DNA of 64,000 nucleotides, taken from positions 124,001 through 188,000 of the forward strand of contig NZ_FTNF01000002.1 in assembly GCF_900156065.1 (NCBI RefSeq), in the 5' to 3' direction. Positions 39,172-53,880 of this stretch are shown piece after piece (position 1 is the stretch's first letter; each line of letters starts with the position of its first letter). This stretch comes from Micromonospora avicenniae (GTDB lineage Bacteria; Actinomycetota; Actinomycetes; Mycobacteriales; Micromonosporaceae). Both the position numbers and the translations under genes were made by a program. The notes beneath the pieces are model-generated. The model had not been told where the DNA came from. It worked only from the letters and a program-made list of their open reading frames with translations, and made no database searches.

Positions 39172-40143
39172 CTAACGATCGGCACCCAGGACAGGCACCA
39201 GGGCGGCGCCCAGGGCGGCTGGATCATGGCGAGGAGTGCCGTCGGTGACGGCGACGGGGGCGAGGACCAGCCGGGCACCCAGCGATTCTGCCGCACGTTC
39301 GACCGGATCGGGGTCACCGACCGCCTTGGCATCGGCCAGGACGTGATCCACCTTCAGTTTGGGCAGGTACCAGCGCAGCGCGGCCAGGTGATCGGCGACC
39401 GACAGACCGAGCGTCTCCTTCTCCGCGGCGAGGTTGAGGGTGACCAGCCGGCGGGCCGGGCTGGATACGATCGCCTCGGCCAGCTGCGGTACCAGCAGGT
39501 GCGGCAGCACGCTGGTGTACCAGCTGCCCGGGCCGAAGATCAGCCAGTCGGCCGCGCCGATCGCCTCGACGGCCTCGGGGCACGCCTCCGGCTCGGCCGG
39601 CGTCAACCGCAGCGACTCCACCCGCCCGGTCGTGATGGCGACCTGGTGCTGGCCGGTGACCGTCCGTACCTCGTCGGGGCGGTCCGGGTCGGCGCCACGG
39701 ACCCGCGCCTCGATCCCCACCGGCTGGCAGGACATCGGCAGCACCCGGCCCACCGTGCCGAGCATCGCCCCGGCATGCTCCAGCGCGGCGACCGGATCGC
39801 CGAGCAGCTCCATCAGCCCGCACAGCACCAGGTTGCCGACCGCGTGTCCGGCCAGCCCGTCAGCCGTGTCCCCTCGGGACACCTCGGTGAAACGGTGTTG
39901 GAAGAGCCCCGCGCTGCGCCGGGTGGCCGGGTGGTCGCCGGCCAGCGCGACCAGCGCCTGCCGCAGATCCCCCGGCGGGAGCCCGCCCCGCTCGGCGCGC
40001 AGCCGGCCACTGGAGCCGCCGTCGTCGCCCACCGTCACCACGGCCGTGATGTCCAGGTCCAGCTCCGGGGCGCACCGACGCAGCGCCCGCAGCGAGGCGG
40101 AGAGGCCGTGGCCACCGCCGAACGCCACCACCCTCGTCGTCAT
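39172..40143 (-). CDS. yvcK: YvcK/CofD-like gluconeogenesis factor
   Basis: The 323-residue protein has the Rossmann-like FGGGHGLSASLRALR start, the TVGDDGGSSGRLR block and the FGPGSWYTSVLPHLLVP block of YvcK. In Bacillus and mycobacteria it binds UDP-sugars and supports cell-wall synthesis and gluconeogenic growth. It lacks evidence of the CofD transferase role in F420 synthesis. The ATG overlaps the rapZ stop by four bases. Confidence 0.94.
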   Translation of the reverse strand: MTTRVVAFGGGHGLSASLRALRRCAPELDLDITAVVTVGDDGGSSGRLRAERGGLPPGDLRQALVALAGDHPATRRSAGLFQHRFTEVSRGDTADGLAGHAVGNLVLCGLMELLGDPVAALEHAGAMLGTVGRVLPMSCQPVGIEARVRGADPDRPDEVRTVTGQHQVAITTGRVESLRLTPAEPEACPEAVEAIGAADWLIFGPGSWYTSVLPHLLVPQLAEAIVSSPARRLVTLNLAAEKETLGLSVADHLAALRWYLPKLKVDHVLADAKAVGDPDPVERAAESLGARLVLAPVAVTDGTPRHDPAALGAALVPVLGADR

Positions 40144-41078
40144 TCCCGCCCCAGGTCACGATGCTGGGCGTTGGCGGCGAGCCCGGACTGGCGCAGCCGC
40201 TCGGCCAGCTCCTCGGCGATGGCCACACTGCGGTGCTTGCCGCCCGTGCAGCCGACCGCCACCGTCAGATACCGCTTGCCCTCCCGTTCGAAGCCCGGTG
40301 TGGTGGCGTTGACCAGGTCGGCGTACGTGGCCACGAACATGTCCGCCCCCTCCTGACCCAGCACGTACTCGCTGACCGCCTCCTCGCGGCCGGTGTGCTC
40401 GCGCAACTCCGGCACCCAGTACGGGTTGGGCAGGAACCGGGCGTCCAGCACGAAATCGGCGTCCGGGGGAAGACCGTACTTGAAGCCGAAGGAGAGCACC
40501 GTGACACGCAGCCGGCGCGCGTCCTCGCCACCGAAGAGCTCCTCGATGCGCCGGCGCAGCTGGTTGACGTTGAGGTGGCTGGTGTCGATGATCACGTCAG
40601 CCTGGTCGCGGGCCTCCTCCAGAAGGCCACGCTCGACGGCGATTCCGTCGGCGAGCCGCCCGTCGCCCTGCAGCGGGTGCGAACGGCGGACGCTCTCGAA
40701 CCGGCGGATCAACACCTCGTCGTCCGCGTCGACGAAGACCACCCGGGGCGAGAAGCCCCGATCGCGCAGCTCGCGGATCGCGCCCGCCAGATCGGTCGAG
40801 AACGCGCGCGAGCGTACGTCCAGCACCATCGCGGTTCGCCGGGCCGCCCCGCCCGCCTTGAACGCGAGCTCGGCCATGTCGAGCATGAGCGCCTGCGGGA
40901 GGTTGTCGACCACGTAGTAGCCGACGTTCTCCAGCGCCCGGGCAACCGTGCTGCGCCCGCCGCCGGACAGCCCGGTGACCACCACGAGGGTGGTGTCCGA
41001 CTCCGCCGGCGTCGACTGCCCGACGGTTGTCTCCGCCGACGTGTCGTGCCGCCCCTCAGCCGTACGCGCCTCGCTCAC
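40140..41078 (-). CDS. rapZ: RapZ/YvcJ nucleotide-binding protein
   Basis: The 312-residue protein has an N-terminal P-loop (VVVTGLSGGGRSTVA) and the C-terminal RapZ block VAVGCTGGKHRSVAIAEELA. In E. coli RapZ guides decay of the GlmZ small RNA; Gram-positive relatives are linked to competence and wall metabolism. The P-loop Lys is replaced by Arg (GRST), which I recall as usual in actinobacteria, so nucleotide hydrolysis may be weak. The first 25 residues are a variable leader. It begins the rapZ-yvcK-whiA run. Confidence 0.93.
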   Translation of the reverse strand: MSEARTAEGRHDTSAETTVGQSTPAESDTTLVVVTGLSGGGRSTVARALENVGYYVVDNLPQALMLDMAELAFKAGGAARRTAMVLDVRSRAFSTDLAGAIRELRDRGFSPRVVFVDADDEVLIRRFESVRRSHPLQGDGRLADGIAVERGLLEEARDQADVIIDTSHLNVNQLRRRIEELFGGEDARRLRVTVLSFGFKYGLPPDADFVLDARFLPNPYWVPELREHTGREEAVSEYVLGQEGADMFVATYADLVNATTPGFEREGKRYLTVAVGCTGGKHRSVAIAEELAERLRQSGLAANAQHRDLGRE

Positions 41079-41325
41079 CCACTACCCCCAGCCGTGGCGC
41101 CGCGACCGGTCGGCCGCGCATGGTTAATCGCCGACTCTAACCGCTGCGACGTCGTCCGGGATTCCGCAGGGTGATGACCGGAACAGCCTGTTGTCCGATT
41201 CGCGGCCCCGGCGAACCGGTCGGCCGAGCGGGCCCGACCGTTCCGCCCCGGTCCCGGCGGCACCGGCCCCGACGGCCCGCTCGCCGGAGCCGGATGTCGT
41301 CGGGGGCGGCTCGTACACTTCGCGG

Positions 41326-43167
<1,842 letters not shown>

Positions 43168-43176
43168 CCGGCACGG

Positions 43177-45159
43177 TCAGTCGGTCGACGACGCCTTCGC
43201 GGACTCACCGCCGAGCGCGGTGAGGATCGCCTCGGCCGTACGCCGCCCCACCCCCGGCACCTCGGTGATCTCCTCGACGGTGGCCGCCGAAAGCCGCTTC
43301 AGCGAGCCGAAGTGCCGCAACAACGCCTTGCGCCGCACCTCTCCCAGCCCGGGCACCGAGTCCAGCGCCGACTGCGTCATGCGCTTGGAGCGGCGCTGCC
43401 GGTGGAAGGTGATGGCGAACCGGTGCGCCTCGTCGCGTACCCGCTGCAGCAGATAGAGAGCTTCGGAGCTGCGTGGCAGGACGACCGGGAACTCGTCGTC
43501 GGGCAGCCACACCTCCTCCAGCCGCTTGGCCAACCCGCAGAGCGCGACGTCGTCGATGCCCAGCTCGGCGAGGGCCTGCGCGGCGGCCGCCACCTGCGGC
43601 GGGCCGCCGTCGACCACCACCAGCTGCGGCGGGTACGCGAACTTGCGGGGTCGCCCGGTGGTCGGGTCGACCAGTGCGCCGACCCGCGGCTCGTCGACGC
43701 CGGCCGAATCGCCCGGCACCTCCAGGTCGTCGGCCGATTCGACGCCCGCCTCGCCGGTCTCGGCGCGGGAGTCGAGGTAGCGGGCGAAGCGACGGCGCAG
43801 CACCTCGGACATCGCGGAGAGGTCGTCGGTGGCGCCGCGGATGATGAACCGGCGGTACTCGCTCTTGCGCGGCAGCCCGTCCTCGAAGACGACCATGCTC
43901 GCCACCACGTCGGTGCCCTGGATCTGCGAGATGTCGAAGCACTCGATGCGCAACGGTGACGTGCGCATCCCGAGGGCCTCGCTGATCTCGTCGAGCGCCT
44001 TGCTCCGGGTGGTCAGGTCGCCGGCGCGGCGCAGCTTGTGCCGGGCCAGCGCGTCCTTGGCGTTGCGCTCCACCGTCTCCATGAGGGCGCGCTTGTCGCC
44101 GCGCTGGGGGACCCGCAGCACGACCCGGCTGCCGCGGTGACTGGAGAGCCAGTCGGCCAGCGCGTCGGCGTCGCCGGGCAGCTCGGGAACGAGCAACTCC
44201 CGGGGCACGTCGGCCTCGCCGTGCTCGCCGCCGTACACCTGGGTGCAGAAGTGGTGCACCAGGTCGCCGGTGGTGAGTTCCTCGGTCTTCTCCACCACCC
44301 AGCCGCGCTGACCCCGGACGCGGCCGTCGCGCACGTGGAAGACCTGGACGGCCGCCTCCAGCGGGTCGTCGGCGAACGCCACCACGTCGGCGTCGGTGCC
44401 GTCGCCGAGCACGACAGTCTGCTTCTCCATCGCCCGTCGCAGCGCGGCGATGTCGTCCCGCACCCGCGCGGCCCGCTCGAACTCCAACTGCTCGCTGGCG
44501 TCGGCCATCTCGCGTTCGAGCTTGCGCACCATCGTGTCGGTGCGGCCGGCCATGAAGTCGCAGAAGCCGTCGACGATCGCCCGGTGCTGTTCGGCCGAGA
44601 CGGTGCCCACGCAGGGCGCCGAGCACTTGCCGATGTAGCCGAGCAGACAGGGCCGGCCGACCTGACCGGCACGCTTGAACACGCCGGCGGAGCAGGTGCG
44701 GGCCGGGAAGACCCGCAGCAGCAGGTCGAGCGTCTCGCGGATCGCCCAGGCGTGCGAGTATGGCCCGAAGTAGCGCACGCCCTTGCGCTTGGCGCCCCGC
44801 ATCACCTGCAGCCGCGGGTACTCCTCGTCGAGCGTGACGGCGAGATAGGGGTACGACTTGTCGTCGCGGTAGCGGACGTTGAACCTCGGGTCGTACTGCT
44901 TGATCCAGGTGAACTCCTGCTGGAGCGCCTCGACCTCGGTGCCGACCGTGATCCAGTCCACCGACTCCGCGGTGGTCACCATCTGCCGGGTGCGGTCGTG
45001 CAGGTTCCAGAGGTCGCCGAAGTAGGAGTTGAGCCGGCTGCGCAGGTTCTTCGCCTTGCCGACGTAGATCACCCGGCCGGTGCCGTCGCGGAAGCGGTAG
45101 ACCCCCGGCGACTCCGGGATGGTGCCGGGTGCTGGGCGGTAGGTCGAGGGGTCAGCCAC
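43177..45159 (-). CDS. uvrC: UvrC excinuclease subunit
   Basis: The roughly 660-residue nuclease has an N-terminal GIY-YIG domain ([22 protein letters not shown]), the zinc-type Cys cluster ending GKCSAPC, a UVR helix pair ([20 protein letters not shown]), the RNase-H-like second nuclease and two terminal helix-hairpin-helix motifs ([28 protein letters not shown]). It makes both cuts in nucleotide-excision repair with UvrA and UvrB. I chose GTG at 45159, where homologues begin [14 protein letters not shown]. The stop lies 9 bp from the recQ stop. Confidence 0.95.
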   Translation of the reverse strand: MADPSTYRPAPGTIPESPGVYRFRDGTGRVIYVGKAKNLRSRLNSYFGDLWNLHDRTRQMVTTAESVDWITVGTEVEALQQEFTWIKQYDPRFNVRYRDDKSYPYLAVTLDEEYPRLQVMRGAKRKGVRYFGPYSHAWAIRETLDLLLRVFPARTCSAGVFKRAGQVGRPCLLGYIGKCSAPCVGTVSAEQHRAIVDGFCDFMAGRTDTMVRKLEREMADASEQLEFERAARVRDDIAALRRAMEKQTVVLGDGTDADVVAFADDPLEAAVQVFHVRDGRVRGQRGWVVEKTEELTTGDLVHHFCTQVYGGEHGEADVPRELLVPELPGDADALADWLSSHRGSRVVLRVPQRGDKRALMETVERNAKDALARHKLRRAGDLTTRSKALDEISEALGMRTSPLRIECFDISQIQGTDVVASMVVFEDGLPRKSEYRRFIIRGATDDLSAMSEVLRRRFARYLDSRAETGEAGVESADDLEVPGDSAGVDEPRVGALVDPTTGRPRKFAYPPQLVVVDGGPPQVAAAAQALAELGIDDVALCGLAKRLEEVWLPDDEFPVVLPRSSEALYLLQRVRDEAHRFAITFHRQRRSKRMTQSALDSVPGLGEVRRKALLRHFGSLKRLSAATVEEITEVPGVGRRTAEAILTALGGESAKASSTD

Positions 45160-45286
45160 GCCAGCAAGCGTAGTCCGCGGCACCGACAGCCCCTCGCCAC
45201 GCCGCGTCGCGGCCGTCGGCCGCCGGACGCCCGCGGCGCGGCCTGACCCGATGTGTCGGGAGGTCGCGCCGGCAGGCGACCGGCCA

Positions 45287-45305
45287 CCGCCCGCCGGACG
45301 GGCGG
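45287..45305 (-). terminator. Hairpin after the Rieske lipoprotein gene
   Basis: CCGCCCG, a 5-nt loop and CGGGCGG form a 7-bp GC stem 14 nt past the stop. It probably ends the Rieske transcript before uvrC. Confidence 0.45.
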
Positions 45306-45318
45306 GCGGCGGGCCGGA

Positions 45319-45810
45319 TCAGGCGAACGAGATCTGGTCGCCGACGACCTTCACCGGCTTGGCCGGAAGCGGCCTGGTCGCCGGACCCGCCTTGACCGAG
45401 CCGTCCTCGATCGAGAACTTGCTGCCGTGGCAGGTGCAGTTGATCGTGCCGCCGTCGACGTTCGACACCGGGCAGCCCTGGTGGGTGCAGATCGGGTCGA
45501 AGCCCTTGAACTGCCCGGCGGTGGGCTGGGTGATGACGACGCCCTGGGCGGCGAGTACCCGGCCACCGCCGAGCGGGATGTCGGTGGTGGTCGCCAGGGA
45601 CTGCGAGCCCTGCCGGTTGCCGCCGCCGGCGTCTCCGGTGCTGGGCACGACCGGCCCGCCACTGGTCGGCTGCTGCCCGGTCGCACCGTCACCCGCGTCG
45701 TTCCCGCCGCAGGCCGCCAGGACGACGGCCGCTCCGGCCGCACCGGCGCCGGCGAGCAGCGCCCGCCGCGTCTGCGTGCCCGAACGGGTCAGCTCCTGAT
45801 GGTCACTCAT
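45319..45810 (-). CDS. Tat-exported Rieske [2Fe-2S] lipoprotein
   Basis: This 163-residue protein starts with a twin-Arg (15-16) and hydrophobic stretch ending in a lipobox, VVLAACGG, so C34 would be lipidated after Tat export. A Ser/Gly/Pro linker follows. The Rieske ligands are C108/H110 (CTHQGC) and C125/H128 (CTCHGSKF), with C113 and C127 placed for the usual disulphide. Such proteins move electrons on the outer membrane face, but no partner oxidase or bc1 gene is near. The ATG has AAGGG upstream; the open frame to 45897 extends into non-coding DNA. Confidence 0.9.
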   Translation of the reverse strand: MSDHQELTRSGTQTRRALLAGAGAAGAAVVLAACGGNDAGDGATGQQPTSGGPVVPSTGDAGGGNRQGSQSLATTTDIPLGGGRVLAAQGVVITQPTAGQFKGFDPICTHQGCPVSNVDGGTINCTCHGSKFSIEDGSVKAGPATRPLPAKPVKVVGDQISFA

Positions 45811-46181
45811 GCCTTGCCCTTCTCTCGGCTGCTGCGGCTCGTCCCGACCCCCGGCGCCACACCTTCTCCACACGTCCGACTGTGCCTGACGGTTCACTCA
45901 CAGCGTGCCGGAACGCCTGATCGGTCGATCACCCAGCCCACCCCCGGTTCGCAAGCCCCGCTCAGCCGCGCCGTTCCGGCGTTGCGGCGGGATGCGCACG
46001 CCTATTGACCGGATCGACCCGTACCGGCGCGGCCGGTAGGTGCCCGGCGTGCTCGACTCGGCTGCCTGGGAGACGCGGCAGCCGGGAGGCGGAGAAGACT
46101 CCGACACCACGCCGGGCCGGGCGGGCCCGACACGCCGGCGTGGGACGAGCACGCCGGCGTCGGAGTCGGGAGATGCGCTCG
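45811..46181. other. 371-bp intergenic region with uvrA-distal hairpins
   Basis: The right part holds an inverted repeat (GACTCCGAC at 46097, GTCGGAGTC at 46159) around the palindrome CACGCCGGCGTG, starting 15 bp after the uvrA stop; this is the likely uvrA terminator. Further left is CGGCTGCC...GGCAGCCG (46059-46084). The left part should contain the Rieske promoter. No gene is evident. Confidence 0.55.
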
Positions 46182-49124
<2,943 letters not shown>

Positions 49125-49373
49125 GGTACGTGTACTCCCGGGTGAAGAAGATGAGGCGGATCTGTCCGCTCGGAGGCGGTTCTGAGCGGTTGTCTGGGCG
49201 CAGAAGAACGCCTCGGCAACTCTAGCCCCGAGGTACGACAATTCTCCGCGCCCGCACATTCCCCCAGGTCAGACCGGTCCGCCGCACGGCGGGGCGGAGC
49301 GTGCCAGGTGATGCGACGGCCGGGCCGGCAGGAGGCGCCTGGCACGGACTGCCAGGCCCGCCCGTCGAGGAGG

Positions 49374-50453
49374 TCAGTAGCCGCCCGGCGCGGGTGGCCG
49401 GGCCGGGCGGCTCGCCCGCCGGCGGGCGCCCCGCCAGCCGCCGCGACGCTCCGCGGCGACCCGCGCCTCGCGCCGCCGCGTCTCGAAGGCCACCTCCCGC
49501 TGCAGCCGGCGCCAACTCTCCCAACGTCGGGCGGTCAGCTCACCGTTCTCCAGCGCGTCCCGCACCGCGCAGGCCGGCTCACCGTCGTGCGCGCAGTCGG
49601 CGTACCGGCAGTCGAGGGCGAGCTCCGCGATGTCGGCGAAGGCCCGGTCCAGGCCCGCCGAGCCGTCCAGCAGGCCGACCGCCCGTACGCCCGGGGTGTC
49701 GATCACCGCACCCCCGCCCGGCACCGCCACCAGCGCGCGCCACGTGGTGGTGTGCCGGCCCTTCCCGTCGACCCGGCGGATCGCCTGCGTGGGCATGACC
49801 ACGGTGCCGGCCAGCGCGTTGACCAGGCTCGACTTGCCCGCGCCGGACGGGCCGAGCAGGCCCAGCGTCCGGCCGGGGGCGACCTGCGCCCGCAGTGGGT
49901 CGAGGCCCGTACCGTGCTCGGCGCTGATGGGCAGCACCGGCACGCCGGGCGCCACCGCGGCGAGTTGACGGGCGATCGCGTCCGGGTCGGCGGCCAGGTC
50001 GGCCTTGGTGAGCACGACGAGTGGCCGGGCGCCGGACTCGTGGACGAGCGAGAGCAGCCGCTCGATGCGTCCGGTGTCCGGTTCGGGGTGCACCGGCTCG
50101 ACCACCGCCGCGGCGTCGAGGTTGGCGGCGAGCACCTGCCCGCTGGCGTCCTTGCCGGCGGTGCGACGCACCAGGGCGGTACGTCGGGGAAGCACTGTCT
50201 CGACGGTGCGGCGCCCGTCCGGCCAGGTGCCGACCAGCACCCAGTCACCCGCGCAGGGCAAGTTGGTCAGGTCACGGGCGGCGGCGGCGAGCAGGGTGCC
50301 GCCCACGCTGGCGCGGACCGGCCCGTCCGCGCAGAGCACGGTGCACACGCCCCGGTCGACCCGGGCCACCCGGCCCGGCTGGTGACCGCTGCGCCGGCGC
50401 GCCTGGGCCGCCCAGTCGGCGTCCCAGCCGAGGGCGGTCAATTCGATCTTCAT
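49374..50453 (-). CDS. rsgA: RsgA, ribosome small-subunit-dependent GTPase
   Basis: The 359-residue protein has an OB domain followed by a circularly permuted GTPase domain: G4 (VVLTKADL) comes before G1 (GPSGAGKSSLVNAL) and G3 (DTPGVR). A zinc knuckle follows, CRYADCAHDGEPACAV. RsgA checks maturation of the 30S subunit. The C-terminal 40 residues are Arg-rich (RREARVAAERRGG), longer than usual. The ATG has GAGG 6 nt upstream; the frame continues back to 50684 but that part is non-coding in style. Confidence 0.93.
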   Translation of the reverse strand: MKIELTALGWDADWAAQARRRSGHQPGRVARVDRGVCTVLCADGPVRASVGGTLLAAAARDLTNLPCAGDWVLVGTWPDGRRTVETVLPRRTALVRRTAGKDASGQVLAANLDAAAVVEPVHPEPDTGRIERLLSLVHESGARPLVVLTKADLAADPDAIARQLAAVAPGVPVLPISAEHGTGLDPLRAQVAPGRTLGLLGPSGAGKSSLVNALAGTVVMPTQAIRRVDGKGRHTTTWRALVAVPGGGAVIDTPGVRAVGLLDGSAGLDRAFADIAELALDCRYADCAHDGEPACAVRDALENGELTARRWESWRRLQREVAFETRRREARVAAERRGGWRGARRRASRPARPPAPGGY

Positions 50454-50632
50454 GGCATCCTCATCGGTTTCGTAGGTGATGGCGGGACACGCGTGCCAGG
50501 ACCGGCATGAGCCGTCACCTCCTCCCGATCGATCCGGTGCCGCGTCGTCGCCAAAGACGGTAGGGGGCGCGGCGACGCGCCGAAAGCCATTTCCCCGCCG
50601 ATGCGGTACCGCGATACCGCTAGGGTCGGAGC

Positions 50633-51349
50633 GTGACCACGGACCCGCTGCTGCTGACCGGCGAGGTGCAGGCCGCGACCGCACGGCTGCTGGGTACCGC
50701 CGCCGTCCTCGACGAGGTCGGCCTGGCCTCGGCGTCGCTGCTGCCCGGCTGGAGCCGTGGGCACGTCCTGGCGCATCTGGCCCGCAACGCCGACGGGTTC
50801 GTGAACCTGCTCACCGCCGCCCGCACCGGCGAACCCCGACCGATGTACGCCTCGCCCGCCACCCGGGCCGGGGACATCGAGGCCGGCGCCGCGCGAACGG
50901 CCGACGCCCACCTGGACGACCTGCGCCGTTCGGCTGACCGGTTCGGCGATGCCGTGGCCGCGATGCCCGCCGAGGCGTGGACCGCCACCGTCACCACCCC
51001 GGGCGGGCCGAGAGTCGCCGCGGAGCTGGTCTGGTGCCGGCTGCGCGAGCTGGAGGTGCACCACCTGGACCTGGCCGCCGGGCACCGCCCCGCCGACTGG
51101 CCCGAAGGCTTCGCCCACCGGCTGCTGCACGAGGTCGCCACCGACCTGGCCGGCCGGCCGGACGTGCCGGCCATGGTGCTGCGCTTCGACGGGACCCGGC
51201 ATGAACTGGTGATCGGCGCGCGCGACGGCGCCCCGGTCGTCACCGGCCCCGCCCCCGACCTCGCCGCCTGGCTGATCGGCCGGGGCGGCGCGGATCTGCT
51301 CACCATCGCCCCCGAAGGCCCCGTGCCGAACCCACCGGAATGGATGTAG
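50633..51349 (+). CDS. Maleylpyruvate-isomerase-family, mycothiol-dependent enzyme
   Basis: The 238-residue protein has the DinB/MDMPI four-helix fold. The metal ligands are H49 region in GWSRGHVLAHLARNADG and the paired His in LRELEVHHLDLAAGH. In actinobacteria these enzymes use mycothiol, the local substitute for glutathione, as cofactor for isomerisation or thiol transfer. The C-terminal domain (DLAAWLIGRGG) is the SCP2-like part. It is seven bases from the MBL-fold hydrolase gene, hinting at a shared thiol-linked pathway. The substrate is unknown. Confidence 0.88.
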   Translation: MTTDPLLLTGEVQAATARLLGTAAVLDEVGLASASLLPGWSRGHVLAHLARNADGFVNLLTAARTGEPRPMYASPATRAGDIEAGAARTADAHLDDLRRSADRFGDAVAAMPAEAWTATVTTPGGPRVAAELVWCRLRELEVHHLDLAAGHRPADWPEGFAHRLLHEVATDLAGRPDVPAMVLRFDGTRHELVIGARDGAPVVTGPAPDLAAWLIGRGGADLLTIAPEGPVPNPPEWM

Positions 51350-51356
51350 ACACCAC

Positions 51357-52010
51357 ATGACCTACAGCGGAGAGGTGCTCCCCGGCGGCGAGCCGGCGGT
51401 ACGCGAACTCGACCGGCTCACCATCAGCAAGCTGTCGGTTGGGCCGATGGACAACAACGCGTACCTGCTGACCTGCCGCGCCACCGGCGAGCAGGTGCTG
51501 ATCGACGCGGCGAACGAGGCGCCCCGGTTGCTGGAGCTGATCGGTGACCGCGATCTCACCGCCGTGGTCACCACCCACCAGCACATGGACCACTGGGTGG
51601 CGCTGGAGGAGGTCGTGGCCAAGACCGGCGCCCGGGCTCTGGTGCACGCCGACGACGCGGCCGGCCTGCCGATCGAGGCGGAGACGCTCACCGACGGGGA
51701 CACCGTACGCGTCGGCGACTGCGCCCTGGAGGTCATCCACCTGCGCGGGCACACACCGGGTTCCGTCGCGCTGCTCTACCGCGACCCGGCCGGTGTGCCG
51801 CACCTGTTCACCGGGGACAGCCTCTTCCCAGGCGGAGTGGGAAACACCGACAAGGACCCGGAGCGGTTCGCCGCTCTGATCGGCGACGTCGAACACAAGC
51901 TCTTCGACCGGCTGCCGGACGAGACCTGGTTCTATCCGGGGCACGGCAAGGACAGCACGCTCGGTGCGGAGCGGCCGGCGCTGCCCCAGTGGCGTGCCCG
52001 CGGCTGGTGA
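51357..52010 (+). CDS. MBL-fold metallo-hydrolase (glyoxalase II-like)
   Basis: The 217-residue protein has the metallo-beta-lactamase motif THQHMDH, a second His in LRGHTPGS, the bridging Asp in FTGDSLFPGG and the last His in YPGHGKDS. These match glyoxalase II-type thioester hydrolases. With the mycothiol-dependent enzyme next door it may hydrolyse a mycothiol thioester, but that is inference. Confidence 0.88.
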   Translation: MTYSGEVLPGGEPAVRELDRLTISKLSVGPMDNNAYLLTCRATGEQVLIDAANEAPRLLELIGDRDLTAVVTTHQHMDHWVALEEVVAKTGARALVHADDAAGLPIEAETLTDGDTVRVGDCALEVIHLRGHTPGSVALLYRDPAGVPHLFTGDSLFPGGVGNTDKDPERFAALIGDVEHKLFDRLPDETWFYPGHGKDSTLGAERPALPQWRARGW

Positions 52011-52016
52011 CCGACG

Positions 52017-52640
52017 TCAGGCGGCGTGCTCCTCGGCGGTGACGGCACGCAGCCGGCGCCGGGTGCCGAGCAGCACCACCCCGGCGAGCGCCAGCCCGAT
52101 CGCCATCGTCACCAGCATCGGGCTGGACTCGCCGGGCAGCAGGCCGGCCAGGGACCGGGACGCGGTGCCGAGCACCAGGTAGAGCCCGGCCCAGGAGGCG
52201 GCACCGATGGTGGCGCAGCCGATGAACCGCGGGTACGACATCCGCAGCCCACCGGCGGCCAGCGGCAGCAACGCGTTGAACACCGGCAGGAACGGCGCGA
52301 CCAGCACCATCCGGCCACCGCCGCGGCGCAGTACCCCCTCGGCCGCCGACCACCGCGACTCACCGATCCAGCCACCGACCCGGCTGTTGCGCAACCGGTC
52401 GCCGTAGCGCCGGCCAGCCAGGAAGCTCAGCGACCAGCCGGCCACGCAGCCGCCGACCACGGCGGCGAAGGTGGCCAGCCCGGTGGCGGGCCGACCCACC
52501 CCCACCGCGGCGAGAATGGCCACGTCACCAGGAACCAGCACCCCGAGCAGCGGTACGGCGTCGAAGAGCATGACCACTCCGAGGACTCCCACCAGCAGCA
52601 CGGTGGGTAACTCTCCGACCTGCGCCAACCACTCCGCCAT
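52017..52640 (-). CDS. DedA-family membrane protein
   Basis: This protein of about 207 residues has four or five hydrophobic segments. The re-entrant-loop motif VPLLGVLVPGDVA and later FLAGRRYGDRL and VLVAPFLPVFNALLPLAAG are DedA signatures. DedA proteins are linked to recycling of lipid carriers such as undecaprenyl phosphate. The ATG at 52640 places the first helix normally. It converges on the MBL-fold gene with 6 bp between stops. A second DedA domain occurs in the fusion protein near 60 kb. Confidence 0.88.
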   Translation of the reverse strand: MAEWLAQVGELPTVLLVGVLGVVMLFDAVPLLGVLVPGDVAILAAVGVGRPATGLATFAAVVGGCVAGWSLSFLAGRRYGDRLRNSRVGGWIGESRWSAAEGVLRRGGGRMVLVAPFLPVFNALLPLAAGGLRMSYPRFIGCATIGAASWAGLYLVLGTASRSLAGLLPGESSPMLVTMAIGLALAGVVLLGTRRRLRAVTAEEHAA

Positions 52641-52754
52641 GACCCGTACGCTATGGCCGGCCGGCAACCCGCCACATCCGGCTGGATCCCCCAACCGACC
52701 CTGACTCCGGCTCGGGGTGGCCCCTGATCTGGCACGGGTCGGCGGCCTGCTGTC

Positions 52755-53450
52755 TCAGGCGGGCCGCAGCACCTGCACGCGGCGCACCGGGGAGTCGACC
52801 GCGGGTTCGGTGGTCGGCACCGGATAGCTGGCGACCACGGCCAACCGGCCGGGTGGCAGGTGTCCCCGGTCCGGGTCGCCCACCAGCACCTCGGTGCCGT
52901 TCGCGGCGGCCCGGGCGAGGAAGGGCAGTACCCGGTCGGCCAGTGCCCGGTCGTAGAGCACGTCGCCGGCCAGCAGCAGGTCGGCGCCGGTCGCGAGCGT
53001 GTCGAGCAGGTCACCACCGGTGGCGGCGACGCGTACCCGGTTCGCCCTGGCGTTGACGGTCACGGCGGCGACGGCGTACGGGTCGATGTCGTTGGCCGTT
53101 ACCTGCTCGGCGCCGGCGAGGGCGGCGGCGATCGCCACCAGCCCGGACCCGGCGGCCAGGTCCAGCACCCGGCGTCCGGCGGCCAGGTCGGGATGGTCGA
53201 GCAGGTGACGGGCGAGGGCCTGTCCGCCGGCCCAGACCGAGGCCCAGTACGGCGGTGGCAGACGGTGGCCGGCATACGCCTCCATCCGCGCCCACCACAG
53301 GATCGGGTCCTCCGCGACGTGCACCCGCACCTCGGGCACGAACGGGGTGCGGGCCAGTCGCAGCCGGTCGAGTCCGCCCCCTGGCGCGCCGATCTCGCGC
53401 TCCAACTCGGACAGGGCGGCTACCGCGGCATCCCTCACCGGCGCAAGCAT
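52755..53450 (-). CDS. Class I SAM-dependent methyltransferase (lysine-methyltransferase-like)
   Basis: The 231-residue protein has PPYWASVWAGGQALARHL, then motif I VLDLAAGSGLVAIAAALAGA, an acidic loop NDIDPYAV and motif IV LLLAGDVLYDRALA. This combination is like METTL20/EEF-type protein-lysine methyltransferases (electron-transfer flavoprotein beta-subunit methylase and relatives). The target is not evident. The ATG gives a normal length. Confidence 0.85.
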   Translation of the reverse strand: MLAPVRDAAVAALSELEREIGAPGGGLDRLRLARTPFVPEVRVHVAEDPILWWARMEAYAGHRLPPPYWASVWAGGQALARHLLDHPDLAAGRRVLDLAAGSGLVAIAAALAGAEQVTANDIDPYAVAAVTVNARANRVRVAATGGDLLDTLATGADLLLAGDVLYDRALADRVLPFLARAAANGTEVLVGDPDRGHLPPGRLAVVASYPVPTTEPAVDSPVRRVQVLRPA

Positions 53451-53542
53451 GCCCCAGCCGGGCTACTGCGGGGCCGGGTTTCCCCGGCTCGCCGGAGAGT
53501 TTCACCCGGTCGCCTACGGCACTTCGCCCGGCAGATAGGCGT

Positions 53543-53596
53543 TTGGCCCGTTACTGTCATGGGTGATACAGGGCGATCACCGGTCGGCGGCCGGTG
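53543..53596 (+). promoter_or_regulatory. Putative promoter and 5' hairpin of the cold-shock gene
   Basis: TTGGCC, 18 bases and TACAGG form a plausible -35/-10 pair. A 6-bp stem (CACCGG at 53578, CCGGTG at 53591) follows in the short leader and could be a temperature-sensitive structure. Confidence 0.35.
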
Positions 53597-53625
53597 CTCA
53601 GCCGTTTTGGAACAGGGAGAGACGC

Positions 53626-53829
53626 ATGGCAACCGGCACGGTTAAGTGGTTCAACTCGGAAAAGGGCTTCGGCTTCATCGAGCAGGACGGCGGAGGCCCG
53701 GACGTGTTCGTCCACTACTCGGCCATTCAGAGCAGTGGCTACCGGGAGCTGAGCGAGGGCCAGAAGGTCGAGTTCGAGGTGACCCAGGGCCAGAAGGGCC
53801 CGCAGGCGGACAACGTCCGCCCGATGTAG
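53626..53829 (+). CDS. Cold-shock domain protein
   Basis: This 67-residue protein is a single cold-shock domain with RNP1 KGFGFIEQD and RNP2 VFVHYSAI. It binds single-stranded RNA or DNA and acts as an RNA chaperone. The ATG at 53626 is preceded by AGGGAGAG and gives the exact family length; the open frame before it belongs to the leader. Confidence 0.95.
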   Translation: MATGTVKWFNSEKGFGFIEQDGGGPDVFVHYSAIQSSGYRELSEGQKVEFEVTQGQKGPQADNVRPM

Positions 53830-53880
53830 ATATCCGCGCGCTACGGCGGCGGTCGGCGATCCGGCCGCCGCCGCGACGCG